Assembly: GCF_029168945.1 (NCBI RefSeq)
Contig: NC_083602.1
Location: 45,197,442-45,261,441, forward strand
DNA length: 64,000 nt
From: Cannabis sativa
Lineage: Eukaryota > Streptophyta > Magnoliopsida > Rosales > Cannabaceae
Direction: 5' to 3'
Shown here: in pieces, positions 11,444 through 22,890 of the stretch
Numbering within the stretch: position 1 is the first letter of the stretch
Layout of the letters: the number at the start of each line of letters is the position of its first letter
Notes under the pieces: generated by a model
Database searches by the model: none
What the model saw: the letters and a program-made list of their open reading frames with translations, nothing else
Told to the model about the DNA's origin: nothing
Made by a program: the position numbers and the translations under genes

Positions 11444-12135
11444 CAAGGGCAAAATTGTAAAGAAAAGAGATTCTAGGTTTTATTTGTTAATTAAGAGACT
11501 TTATATGTCTAATTAATAAATATATTCAATGAGAATATTATTTAAAAATTAATTTTTAGTTATTAAATAATTAGAATTGGCATTTAAATGGTTGAATTGG
11601 AAAATTTGTATTTTTGAGAAAATGGGATTAAGAAATGACAAAATGGCAAAATTGCAAAGTGAGGCCCATTATCCACTAATATGGCCACTTTGTATAGGAT
11701 TTACCATTTATATTTTTCATTATTTTAATGCCATACAATTCTAACCTAAACCTAGATGGCATTCTATAAATAGAAAGTGATGGTTTTAGGAAACAATGCA
11801 ATTCATCTTATTCTTTTTCAGAGAAAAACCTGAGCCACAGCCGCCACCCTCTTCTTCTCTTTTCTTCTCTTCAATTTCGAAATACCCTAGTGATAGAGTA
11901 GTGCCCACAGACATCAAGTGGTATCTCAATCATAGTGTGGATGATTGTGTAGAATCCAAGCATCAAAGAAGGAGAGAAAGAGATCCAAGTTCAGATCTTC
12001 ATTATATTCTGCTGCACCCAATGTATGTTTTCCTGAACTTTATATGTGTTTGTTTCATTGTTTTAGAATTCATATTAGGATGTTAATGAAACATACATGG
12101 CAGTAAATCTAGATCCTGGTAAAATATTTCCAACA
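11444..12135 (+). repeat. Element B 5' LTR, 3' portion
   Basis: Aligns with the last ~750 bp of the 3' LTR. It ends GGTAAAATATTTCCAACA. A ~54-bp segment present in the other copy (after GTTCAGATCTT) is deleted between short direct repeats ATTATRTTCYGCT. TATA box CTATAAATAG at 11764-11773. Confidence 0.85.
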
Positions 12136-12137
12136 AC

Positions 12138-12150
12138 TAGCACCAGAGCC
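12138..12150 (+). other. Degenerate tRNA-iMet PBS, element B
   Basis: TAGCACCAGAGCC follows the LTR by two bases and matches the classic copia PBS TGGTATCAGAGCC at 10 of 13 positions. Confidence 0.65.
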
Positions 12151-15100
12151 ATGGTAATGATTTACTTTCATGAAATATGAATTAAAACGATGTTATGTGT
12201 TGATTTGGAAGGATTCATGTGGTTTGATGAATGTATGTGTTGTACAGAATTTTTTCCATGAAAAATATTTTTTTTTTGTTTCTGAAAATAATTTATTTGG
12301 ATTCCTTGTGGAAAATTAAGCAATTTTGTTTTGTACAGAATTCGATTTCGATAAGAATTGTAAAAGATATGATTTTTTGAAGTTTCGGGTTTGAATTGGT
12401 GAATCGCACGCACCAGGTGCATCGGACAAGTAGGAGACGCGCGCGTGTGCCTCGGACAAGCTTTGTTTGAAGTCGTGCGTCACGCCCAAGGACCGTGCAG
12501 TCGTCCCTGTTTCTCGCCCACTTCACGCTTCATCTGACCGAGAAAACTCGGTCAAGGAGGCTGCATCCCTCCTCGTGCGCGCGCGTGTGAGGATTCTTGC
12601 AGCCTCCTTCTCGGCAGCAGGGGTGTTTTTACCAAAAATTCCGATTTTCATGGGATTTTTTCCAATTTTAAAACCCTAAATTTAAAATAAAATATTATTT
12701 TTAAATATATTTGAGCTTAAATATCATATTTCAATTAATAATATTTATTTGTAGTAATTATTATTAATTTTTATTTTTTGAGGTTTAAACTTAAAAATTG
12801 ATTATTTTAAATTTTAAATTATGGTCAGATTTAAAAAATTTGTTAATTTCTATAATATCTATATATTATTTAATTATAAGTTTAGATATTTTGATATTTA
12901 ACATATTTTAAATTAAAAGATAACTTTATCTTTTTATTTGAAATATGATATTAAAATTATCTTATATGAAAAATTAAATAATTAATAAATTTGAAATTAA
13001 CATAGATATTTTTATAGATATTTTAACCATAATATTTTCAAATTCAAAAATTTGTTATTTTGTTAAATATTTAATTATTTATAAGTTATAAGTTTAAAAA
13101 ATAATATCTTACTTTTTCTCTAATTTTTTTTTATTTATTAGATGTATATAAATTATATTTTAAATATTTAAATAACTTAGATATTTTTGTAGAAATTTGA
13201 ATATTGCTTAATTTGAGATATTTTGACATATAATTATGGTAATTATTATTTTATTCCTAAAATAATAACTAAATAAAATAATAACTATCTAACCATATCT
13301 ATTTTAAAATTGGTTTATTTTATTATTTTATTAAATTATAAGATTTGAAAGTGATATTGAAGATTCTTTCTATCAAATCATTGATCTTATTTGATATTTA
13401 ATTTAATTTGATAAAAATAATTCAAATAAACCTAGATATTTTAAATTTTGAGATTTTTAAGGTTTGTTTTGACAACCCTAAATTTTTCAAAATTTAGTTG
13501 GTTAGTTTAAGAATAATAATTTAATTATATTAATATCTTATTTCACATTTGTTACATGGACAATGTTTGTTTAATTTTATATTGTTTATTCAAAACCTTT
13601 TTTTAACAAACCTATTATTTATTTGATCTAAATTGCTATGATTAACTTGTTGACAGATCTAATGATCTGATTTTAATCATAGTCCAATTGTCAATAGATC
13701 TTATAAATAATTTGTAACAGGTAATTTTGTACTTCTTTCATCTGTGTAAATCTAGTAACATGATAGGGCCCATCCAAATCATTTGACCTGTGTGAGCCTA
13801 TATGTTTGCTATTGGGCTTAGATGCATATAGGAAGCCCATTAAGTTTTACTAAGTAAATGGACTAGGTTGCTAAAATAAAATTTGACATAAGTAATTTTA
13901 TTTAGGCCCAATTAGATTTGGGCTTATTCAATGTATAACAATTGTTTATTTAAAGGTTAAATTTCTCTCTTTTGGGCCTTGTGTGAGAGTTGGGGGCCAA
14001 TAGAAGTGGGTACGACATACTGAACCCAGCTCCCCCTCACATGAACTACCCCAATTGTGAAGGCTCATTTGCCTTATTTAAATAATTGTATTGGGTTAAT
14101 TATATAAGTCTAACCTAATTAAAATTGAATTAGCAACACAATGAACTTTTAAAATATATGAATTTTTTTTCATTTAATATTTTAAAGTTAATTTTAGAAA
14201 AACACTTAGTTAATGATATATATTCTAAATAGTTATTTTTAATACTAATTTTATTTTCTAATATTTAATTAGGACAATATCATAGATTGTAAAATTAATT
14301 GTTTAATAATTAATTTTGGTACAATCTAAGTTAAGTATATTTTCCTAGTATTAAACTAGAATTAATAATTAAGTCTCCTCTATACTTAATTATTTATTTC
14401 TTGAATTTAATACATTTACTTAAATTGAAAATTTAAATATCTAAGTTGATTTTCATCATGATACTTACATATTATTATTTTCATGTTATTTAATTAAATA
14501 GAAAATTATTTTAAGTTTGAAATCTCATTTCTGAATAACTTAAATTTGAATAATTTTTCAAAATATATTTTATTTTATTTTATTAATCATTTTCCCACAA
14601 TTTCGAAATTGCATTTCTTTAATGCAGAAATTTCGAATTTTATTTGAAAAATAGATTAAAGTTGAAAATTATTTATTTTAATTTTGGACAAACTTAAATC
14701 AATGATTTTTTCATTTAATGATAAATTAAAATAAATGAACTAAAATATATTATAAAATAGAAAATTAATATTTAAGTTGATATTTATCATGATACTTAAA
14801 TATTTGAAATTTTTCTTAAATATTTAATTAAATAGGAAAATTATATTTTTGTTGTAAATTAATTTTATTAATTAATTTTAGGCCAACATAAAATTAAGAT
14901 AATTTTTCAGGATTTATTTTTATTTTATTTTAAAGTATTTTTCGAAAGCAGTATTCTTATATACTTCAATTTTTCGAAATGCAATATTTATTTATAGAAA
15001 ATTAATTTTGAGTTGTAAATTAATTTAAATTAATTTTGAAACAACTTAAATTGAATATTTTTCTAAATATTTGTTGGAAATTATTACTAAGATGAAAATA

Positions 15101-16600
15101 ATTCATTTTATTTTCATATCCATCTAAGTATAATTTATAAATATTAAATTAAAATTTATATTTAGAATTTTTCATTCTAAATTGGAAATTTTAATTAAAT
15201 AAATATATATATTTAAAATAAATTGATTAAAATAAATATTAGAAGAAAATACACTTTAAATAATGAGCTTTATTATTATTAGAATATTCAATCTCCATTG
15301 TTGATTTTACATAGCTATTGTTTTAGTGAGTAATCCTCCCTAATGGAGGAACGTTTATTAGCAAGTTAGCACCGTTTAATCTCGAAAGATAAGTATTCCT
15401 GTAAGTTTTTTATATAGTATTGATCACCCTAATGTTGGCGACTATATAAGACTTGCAAGAGTATGAAACAATGGTGGAAGCTCATAAGATAGAATAGCCT
15501 TGACTCTCGCCTAAACGGGACAATGCTGGATTCCAATCTTGATCGAATAAAAGGTTGCGTGAATGTTTATCATTTTAGATGAGCTAACAACTCTATTCAA
15601 TGGATGGTATCACTGACTCTCGCCTAAACGGGACACTGATATCAGTTTGTTGCAGACCTTGGAAATTATTTAGGATTGCATGTTTTAGTATTTTCACTTG
15701 TCATTCCTACTTCCTATGTTTAATAATTTCTGAATTGTGTATGAATTTATATTGAACCATGTTATTTTATGTTATTAAATTGTAGTTTAATTTCGAATCT
15801 TCATTGTTGGTCTAACTTGAATTGTTGTTCTAATGGGACAAATCTCTAATTGATTGTCAACCATTAGACAAACATAATAGTGTTAGATCTCGAATGATAT
15901 ATATTGTAAATGCAACATCTAGCTGTTCATCAATTGATGACACCTTAGACTAGTATTTACAATATGTAACAAGAAGATTGTATAAATAAGGTTACTTTGA
16001 CTCTCGCTAATCGAAGCATCGTTGGATTCTTATTTAAAAACGAAATTATCCTAATTCCTCTTAGCTTATTCATTTCGAATTAGCTCAATAATATATCATT
16101 GGATGAATGGTCTATAAATCATTTCATGTCATTCTATATTTTCTCTTAAGAAATTAAATGACGCATATGATTATATTTCCGAAATTCTGTCCCAAAATGA
16201 TATAAATCCTCAATCTTAGAAATCTCCTACTTGTATGGGCAAATCAGATTTAGAGTTAAATTAGTAGTGGTGGTCCAAGAAATAATTACTGATTATATTT
16301 GGTATAAGTTTAAGTTTTTGACTTTAATTTTAGATTCCATATAATTTTTTTTAATACAATACAATTTCACTTTCACAAGTGTTTAATAACCATTTTCTAT
16401 CAATGGATTCAAACTCTATGGAATATGAGTTTAGTATTCTGTGACTAGGATCCACTTGCACTATTCTAAGAACTCTTTGATGTAACTAAATCAAGTCATC
16501 AAAAGACTACAACCACATTTTCTTTTCTATGGCATTTGTATCTTGTTTGTAGTGATTTAGACAAGATCATTCTCCGCAAAGAGTTAATATGCCTATATCC
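12151..16600 (+). other. Long AT-rich leader of element B
   Basis: About 4.4 kb between PBS and the first recognisable pol sequence. It contains a short GC-rich island with two hairpins (12536-12609), long A/T-only stretches (12670-13720 and 14100-15260), and a block with repeated TGACTCTCGCCTAAACGGGAC (15501, 15614, partial 15998). A gag gene is expected somewhere here but I cannot recognise one. Confidence 0.5.
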
Positions 16601-16636
16601 ACTGAAAGTAAGATCATCTCATTCGAAGATGGATGT

Positions 16637-16835
16637 ACATTCAGGGGTGGATATGATTTTTTCGTTATATTCTTAAAACGATCACTCTGGATTTTACCCT
16701 ATGCAAAAGAAATTTGAAATGTTTGAATATTTTCATGAATTTCTAGCAATGGTGAAAAACCATTAAGGTAAGTGGTTAAAGATCTTGTGAACTGATAGGG
16801 GTGGAGAAATAGTTAGTAGATATGCAGTTTAAAGA
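16637..16835 (+). pseudogene. Degenerate copia integrase core
   Basis: Allowing for frameshifts, the reading gives GGYDFFVIF, then KKFEMFEYFHEFLAMV, then a TDRGGE motif. These are the conserved order and spacing of the copia integrase core (GGYxYFITFxDDYSR ... LRSDRGGEY). Several stops and indels are present. Downstream, at about 16912-16937, a PKSFYG-like segment continues the family pattern. Confidence 0.6.
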
Positions 16836-17739
16836 TCATTAAATTGCTTTTTTGAATTATATCCAAACTTACCTCCCCAGAAATTCAATTTGCATATTAA
16901 TGATTAGTTACTAGTCGTTGCCTAAATCCTTCTATGGTAATATAATTTCAGAATGATGCAATGGTTGTATACTTAATGTAAATCATTACTAGATTCATGG
17001 ATGACCTAATCAAAATCTTAAGAAAAGCTAGAACTGTTAACCATGGTTTGCATGTTTGTTAGCTATTCTAAGTGATTAAGGGTGGACCATCCCATAGTCA
17101 TTAGATAAGAAAGTGTTTGTTTAAACAAATACTACTTTGACTAAGTCTGAAAATAAAGTAGCAAATAAAGGAGATATTTTTATCTTGATTCCAAAAGTGT
17201 TCTATCATCTTATTCTACATATGATGATCCCACTGCCTCTGTTGTCTTGAAACAACTGAAGAGGTCAATACCATGTAATTTTCTTAGACATAATTCACGG
17301 TACCTTGTCGTAGTGGGAGGGTTTCTAAGAACTCACCTTCTTATGACTTGGAAGATACTAGTGATTAAAATCCATTATGAGTTTAAACAAGTAATGGATT
17401 GTCAAGATAAGAAACTAAGAAGAAAAGCCAAGAGAACTATGGTTTGATCCATTCACATGGAGTAACCTAAAATTTTCTATTACAAGGACATAAAAGGAAA
17501 TTTTCGTTAATAAGTCTATTCAATGGACTTAACAAAACTTCCTGTTCCTAGTATTATAAGTTTGAGTTTATCTAAACCTATGGCTTGTGGTACACCTGGT
17601 AATTACTTACTCTAATGCAAGCAACTTACTTTAGTAAGATGATGAAGCATTTTCTTTTCTAATGGCAATCTATAGAAGCTTCTTGACTTCTAGGCATAGA
17701 TTTTACTTATCTAAGGAAAAGTCTCAACTATTCCAGAAA

Positions 17740-18060
17740 AGATAAAGCCATTCTTAAATCAACAGTGAGAGGTCTCATATATGCTTTAGTATGCCTTAGA
17801 CCAGACACCTGCTGTCGAGTGGGAGTAATGAGTAGGTAGCAGATTAATTCAGGAGAGGAACATTGGAAGACAATCAAGTAAATCTTAAGATTAAGAAGAG
17901 GAACTATATGTGAGTCGATAAGAGTGTGTTTAAAACTCTTAAACTACACCACATCAGATTTCGAGACTTGCCTTTGTGCTAGAAAGTCTGCTGATAAGAT
18001 GGTGATTACTCTGGGGGTGGAGTAGTGATTTTGGAGAAGTGTAAAAACCTATCTGAAGTC
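17740..18060 (+). pseudogene. Degenerate copia RT end / RNase H
   Basis: Reads GLIYALVCLRPDTC, then GVMSR, then GEEHWKTIK, matching the copia signature GSLMYAMVCTRPDIAYAVGVVSR...HWEAVKWILRYL. It is followed at about 17970-18040 by a shifted ARKSADK...LGV...WRSVK block that corresponds to the RKSTSGYVFTL...SWRSKKQ of RNase H. Stops and shifts make it non-functional. Confidence 0.65.
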
Positions 18061-18422
18061 TCTAGGTGTACCAGAGAGAAACTGAATGTTAAAGATGCAG
18101 GAAAGGTACTTCTTTAGTCTAAGGAAAGTTCTATACATTTGTGGCACCGTTCCAACTTGTCTGAACTACTAGTGTTACTTCGTGATTAACCAAAAAGTAG
18201 TTGCCAAAAGTATAGAATCTAGTATCCCAAGAGAGTAGACATATAGAGAGGAATTTCACAATATCAAGGATTTTGTAATTAAGGAAGAGTAATGATGGAG
18301 AAAAGGTTATGTTTAATTCAACCTGTCAGATCCTTTTACAAGGAGTATACTACTACTACACTTGATTTGTATAATAAGGTGTTGAGATTATTTGAAATGC
18401 ACATTTTGTTTTATATTAGTGC

Positions 18423-18433
18423 AAGTGGGAGTT
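18423..18433 (+). other. Element B polypurine tract
   Basis: AAGTGGGAGTT immediately before the TG of the 3' LTR, a standard copia PPT. Confidence 0.75.
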
Positions 18434-20318
18434 TGTTGGGTTTTGTGCCCTAAATAAAACCCATTTCAATATAATCAGATTTACTTATTAATAAAGATCA
18501 GAAATAACATTTTATGCTACATGGTTCACATGATTTATTTCATGATTATATATATAATGTATGAATTCTATTTAAGTCCAGAACATATGAATTCTATTTA
18601 AGTCCAGAACATATGAATTTGTTAATGACTATAGTGTTGTCAGCACAGTGGAATATAATCTTAATTGTATGTTCGAAAGTTTATTTCCTGATTAGTCAGT
18701 TCACTGGTTTTAGACTTGCATGGTATAATCAGCGATAGGTATTCTTACACCTTGGATAAGTGTTATGTCCTTTCAAGGGTATTGGCAAAGTTTACCAGTA
18801 TCAGATGTATGGAGTATACATCGAAAGGGACCGATATTGAACTTTGATTAGATATATTAAAATTTACTGTAATATCTATTCAATTCAATATCACATGTTG
18901 ATCCTATATCAAATGATCTTAATCCAGATATGGTTAGGTTCGATCTCAAGAGTATTATACATGTTCTTTGATTTGTTAGTTAAGCCTACTTTTGAACAGT
19001 CAGGGTGATACGTACATTTTGGGAACATGATAGTATAATTGAGTGGGAGCGCTAACATAAATATGGAGTCTAAAACTTCTATAGGAATTTAGAAGTGAAA
19101 CGATGATATCCTTCGAGCTTGGCTAAATAGAGATAAATGGTTGAGATCTCATTTCACTTCGCTGAAATATCATTTAAACGGAGCTAAGTGTTCTAAGGAT
19201 AAAATAAATTGAAGGTGTAATGGTAATTTAGTGCCTATTCAATGTAGATCATCTATTAGAGGGTCATTGATCAAATTAGGATTATAACAATGGATAATTA
19301 ATAGCGTATCTATATTGTTGAACATATAGAGCGTTCTATATGACTGAGAGTGCAATTCCAAGTTCCAAGTGTGGATTCAATAAGGAATTAATAAGTTAAG
19401 GAATTTACTTGGTAAATTCGGTTCGACTCATTAGATGCTCGGTTATATAGGCCCATGGTCCCCATACTAGTTGAGACCATACTGCTTGTAAGACTCAGTT
19501 AATTGATTTTAATTAATCAATTATAATTCTAAAGTTAGACTATGTCTACTTTATGAATTTTCACTAAGCAAGGCGAAATTGTAAAGAAAAGAGATTCTAG
19601 GATTTATTTGTTAATTAAGAGACTTTATATGTCTAATTAATAAATATATTAAATGAAAATATTATTTAATAATTAATTTTTAGTTATTAAATAATTAGAA
19701 TTAGCATTTAAATGGTTGAATTAGAAAATAAGCATTTTTGAGAAAATGGGATTAAGAAATGACAAAATGGAAAAATTACAAAGTGAGGCCCATTATCCAC
19801 TAATATGGGCAGCCACTTTGTATATGGTTTACCATTTATATTTTTCATTATTTTAATGCCATACAATTCTAACCTAAACCTAGATGACATTCTATAAATA
19901 GAAAGTGATGGCTTCAGGAAACAATGCAATGCATCTTATTCTTTTACAGAGAAAAACCTGAGCCATAGCCGCCACCCTCTTCTTCTCTTTTCTTCTCTTC
20001 AATTTCGAAATACCCTAGTTATAGAGTAGTGCCCACACACATCAAGTGGTATCTCAATCATAGTGTGGAAGATTGTGTAGAATCCAAACATCAAAGAAGG
20101 AGAGAAAGAGATCCAGGTTCAGATCTTAATTATGTTCTGCTACAGAAAGGAATTAAGGGCTAGAGATCTGAACGGAAGGAGTCATTATATTCCGCTGCAC
20201 CCAATGTAAGGTTTGCTAAACTTTATATGTGTTTATTTCATTGTTTCAGAATTCATATTAGGATGTTAATGAGACATACATGGTAGTAAATCTAGATCCT
20301 GGTAAAATATTTCCAACA
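18434..20318 (+). repeat. Element B 3' LTR
   Basis: 1,885-bp LTR from TGTTGGGTTTTGTGCCC to ATTTCCAACA, closely matching the solo LTR at 58008-59876. TATA box CTATAAATAG at 19892-19901. A 26-bp unit (ATGAATTCTATTTAAGTCCA...) is tandemly duplicated at about 18560-18611 here but single in the other copies. Confidence 0.9.
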
Positions 20319-20357
20319 GGGGTCCCCCCTATGACCCAAGTTGGGGGGGGGGGGTAA
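20319..20357. other. Left stub of element I (LTR fragment)
   Basis: G/C-run sequence ending ggtaa, which is the target-site duplication of H. It continues at 31690 after H is removed and resembles the minisatellite there (gacccaagtt then a G run). Confidence 0.45.
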
Positions 20358-21610
20358 TGTTACGAAAATTATAAACACTACGCAAGTATACGCAATCAAG
20401 TAGTAAACTCACACAGGTGAGGTCGAACCACAGGGAATTGGATTAAATACTACTAAACTATACCTATAATTCTATTTAGCAAATCGAAAAACAATTATGA
20501 TTTAAGAGAATTCAAGTAATTCAGAAAACTCAAAACACAGTTAAAGTTTAAGCAAGATGAGATGATAGGGAGGAGAATCCTGTTGTTGTTTACCCAAATC
20601 GTTAATGCCTAATTGCTATCCTATTCTTGAAGTGAATGACATATTATAAAGTAACCTAGCTCTTTTTCAGATCTTCTAGGTTCTAAATCACATGTTATAT
20701 AATTAATTCCTTAATTAAACTAACATGAAATCAGCATTAGGTAATAATCTACTCGTCACATAAGTCATGTAAATACTCTCGTTTCACATAGAACATCGAT
20801 TATCCAAATTTTAGCATTCTTAATTCTCACTTTTTCAGATTTCGAATTGAGATCATAAAGCATGCACAAGGTGATCAATCTTAAACATGAAATTAAACAC
20901 AAATTAAGATAATTTCACAAACAAGAATGAAGGAATGGCAATTATGCATTAACTAGGCAAAAACATTAAACAACAATCATCATCCTCCCTAAATGGGAAA
21001 TTTAGTTCAGAGATAAATCCATAACCATTCCTATAGCAATATTCAACATAAAGAAATTAAAGAGGAATAAAGAAAGAAACTGTTGGTGGATGAATTCTGG
21101 ATCTTCACTTGAATCACTATGCTCTTCCTGCTGCTCTCTGCTGTGTTTTAGGGTTGCAAATCGCTTCTCCTGACTTCCAATCGCAGTTTTTCTATTTATA
21201 ACTAATTTTTAGGGTTCGATGGAAAAAAATGCCCCTGAGCCATACGAGATCTCGCCGCGGCAAGTATAGCCTCGCCGCGGCCAGATCGATGCTAAAAAAA
21301 ACACGGTTCTGTAACTAGCATTTGGCCGCAGCGAGGGTGTATCTCACCGCGGCGACTGTAGCTCTAAAATTCCCTTGTCCAATTCGCGATTTAGCCGCGG
21401 CCAAGCTGTGTCTAGCTACGGCCAGATATCCAGCTTTCCTCGAAATGGTGTTTTTCTTGGCCCAACTCGTCTTTTACTAGACTTTTACATCCCGAGTTCT
21501 CTATTATTCCAACGAACCTGAAAACATAGAAAACAAGCGTAATTCTGTCCCAACACAGTGAAAAATGCACATAAAATAGATCCAAAATATAGGCTAAAAA
21601 TAGCCTAACA
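20358..21610 (-). repeat. Element H 3' LTR
   Basis: 1,253 bp, minus strand TGTTAGGCTATTTTTAG... to ...CGTAACA. Contains several CCGCGG-centred motifs (21250-21425) and a minus-strand TATA (TTATAAATAG) near 21193. Confidence 0.92.
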
Positions 21611-21625
21611 AACTCCCCCAAACTG
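21611..21625 (-). other. Element H polypurine tract
   Basis: The minus strand reads CAGTTTGGGGGAGTT directly before the 3' LTR. Confidence 0.8.
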
Positions 21626-22890
21626 AATCTTTACTCGCCCCCGAGTAAAACTAAGACTCAAACTAAAAACAAACAACATAATAGATAACAAAACTGTCAG
21701 ACGATTGAACTGCTACCACCACCAGCACAACTTCAAGCCATCAATAACCAGAATTTCAACTTGCCAACTCTAAGAACTAATTTGGATGTACAATTTAGAA
21801 GTAAGCAATTCATACAAACACAAAACATCACAATTGCCGTTCATATCACAATCGTTCTAAACTTCCCGACATTCCACTAACACATGATCAATAAGTTTGG
21901 ATGACATCCTCTCTCCACTAATGTTGACAAATTTCTCTTTGGAATCAATAGGTCTTTTTCGGTTATCACAACGTGGCTTAAGTACATGGGTAGGTGACAA
22001 GTCATTTAAGCTACATTATACCATAAGCACTATTAACCAAGCAAGCACCCACATTTATTTTTTTTCTTCAAATATCCCAAAGACAATAGTAAGAGATTGC
22101 ATATTTTTTCCTATGTGCCTACCACATATTTTTTTCATATTTTTTCAAGAAGACATTATCACATATTTTTTCTTTTTTTTTCTATCATTTTTTTTCCAAT
22201 AGAGGCACAACACACAATACTTTATCATATATTCTTTTTTTTTTTCAATCTCTTACTAAAACACTTTATTTCCCCACTCACAACAATTTATCCCCCCAAA
22301 CTTGCTTAAAGGCTCATGGCATAATAAGGTATGTTTAGACTGAAAAGAGTTAAGGATAATGAGTTTAGCTTAGGTAAGTGGTGAGAAATTTTTAGAATAG
22401 GTTAAGGCTCAACTTTGGGTATACTAGGGTAAAATGTTCGGGTCGGCTCGAAAGGCTCAATCGATCCAAAGAAAACTTGCCTAAATCATTTTCCAAAAAA
22501 AATCATCAAGGATTTCGCTTCAAGAGAGTATGTCAAACAAATTCTATTTCATGTCAAGTCAATCATTCCACAATCCAAATAGAACACAAGTGATATGCGT
22601 CAAAAACAAATGTTTTATATCTACATGAACAACCTTCTAACACACATCCACCTTAATTCAAACAGTTGCAAATCAAGCACACAGTTAAGATTTTAATCCA
22701 TTGCACAAGTGAATAACAGTGGTTCAATCAATCTTCCAACTTAGCTATCAACACATGACACTAAAAAAAAAAACTAATTAACTAAAACAAATAAACTGAA
22801 AAAAATTAAGTCTCTCCCCCCAAACTAAAGATGCACATTGTCCCCAATGTGTGAAAATAAACCAGGATGAGAGAAACTTACCTGAGCCCC
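21626..22890 (-). other. Untranslated region between ORF and PPT of H
   Basis: About 1.3 kb with no coding signal. It contains T-rich low-complexity stretches (22110-22250), two further PPT-like tracts on the minus strand (22289-22305 and 22812-22828), and a perfect 7-bp inverted repeat CACATTG/CAATGTG (22834-22851). Confidence 0.6.

Larger units (their letters stand above)
11444..20318 (+). mobile_element. Element B: decayed Ty1/copia, plus strand
   Basis: A truncated 5' LTR (11444-12135), a degenerate initiator-Met PBS, a very long AT-rich leader, heavily mutated integrase and RT/RNase H sequence, a PPT and a full 3' LTR (18434-20318) occur in the canonical copia order. No reading frame over 70 codons survives in the pol region, so the element is dead. 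The same LTR family recurs at 56770-60822. Confidence 0.8.
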
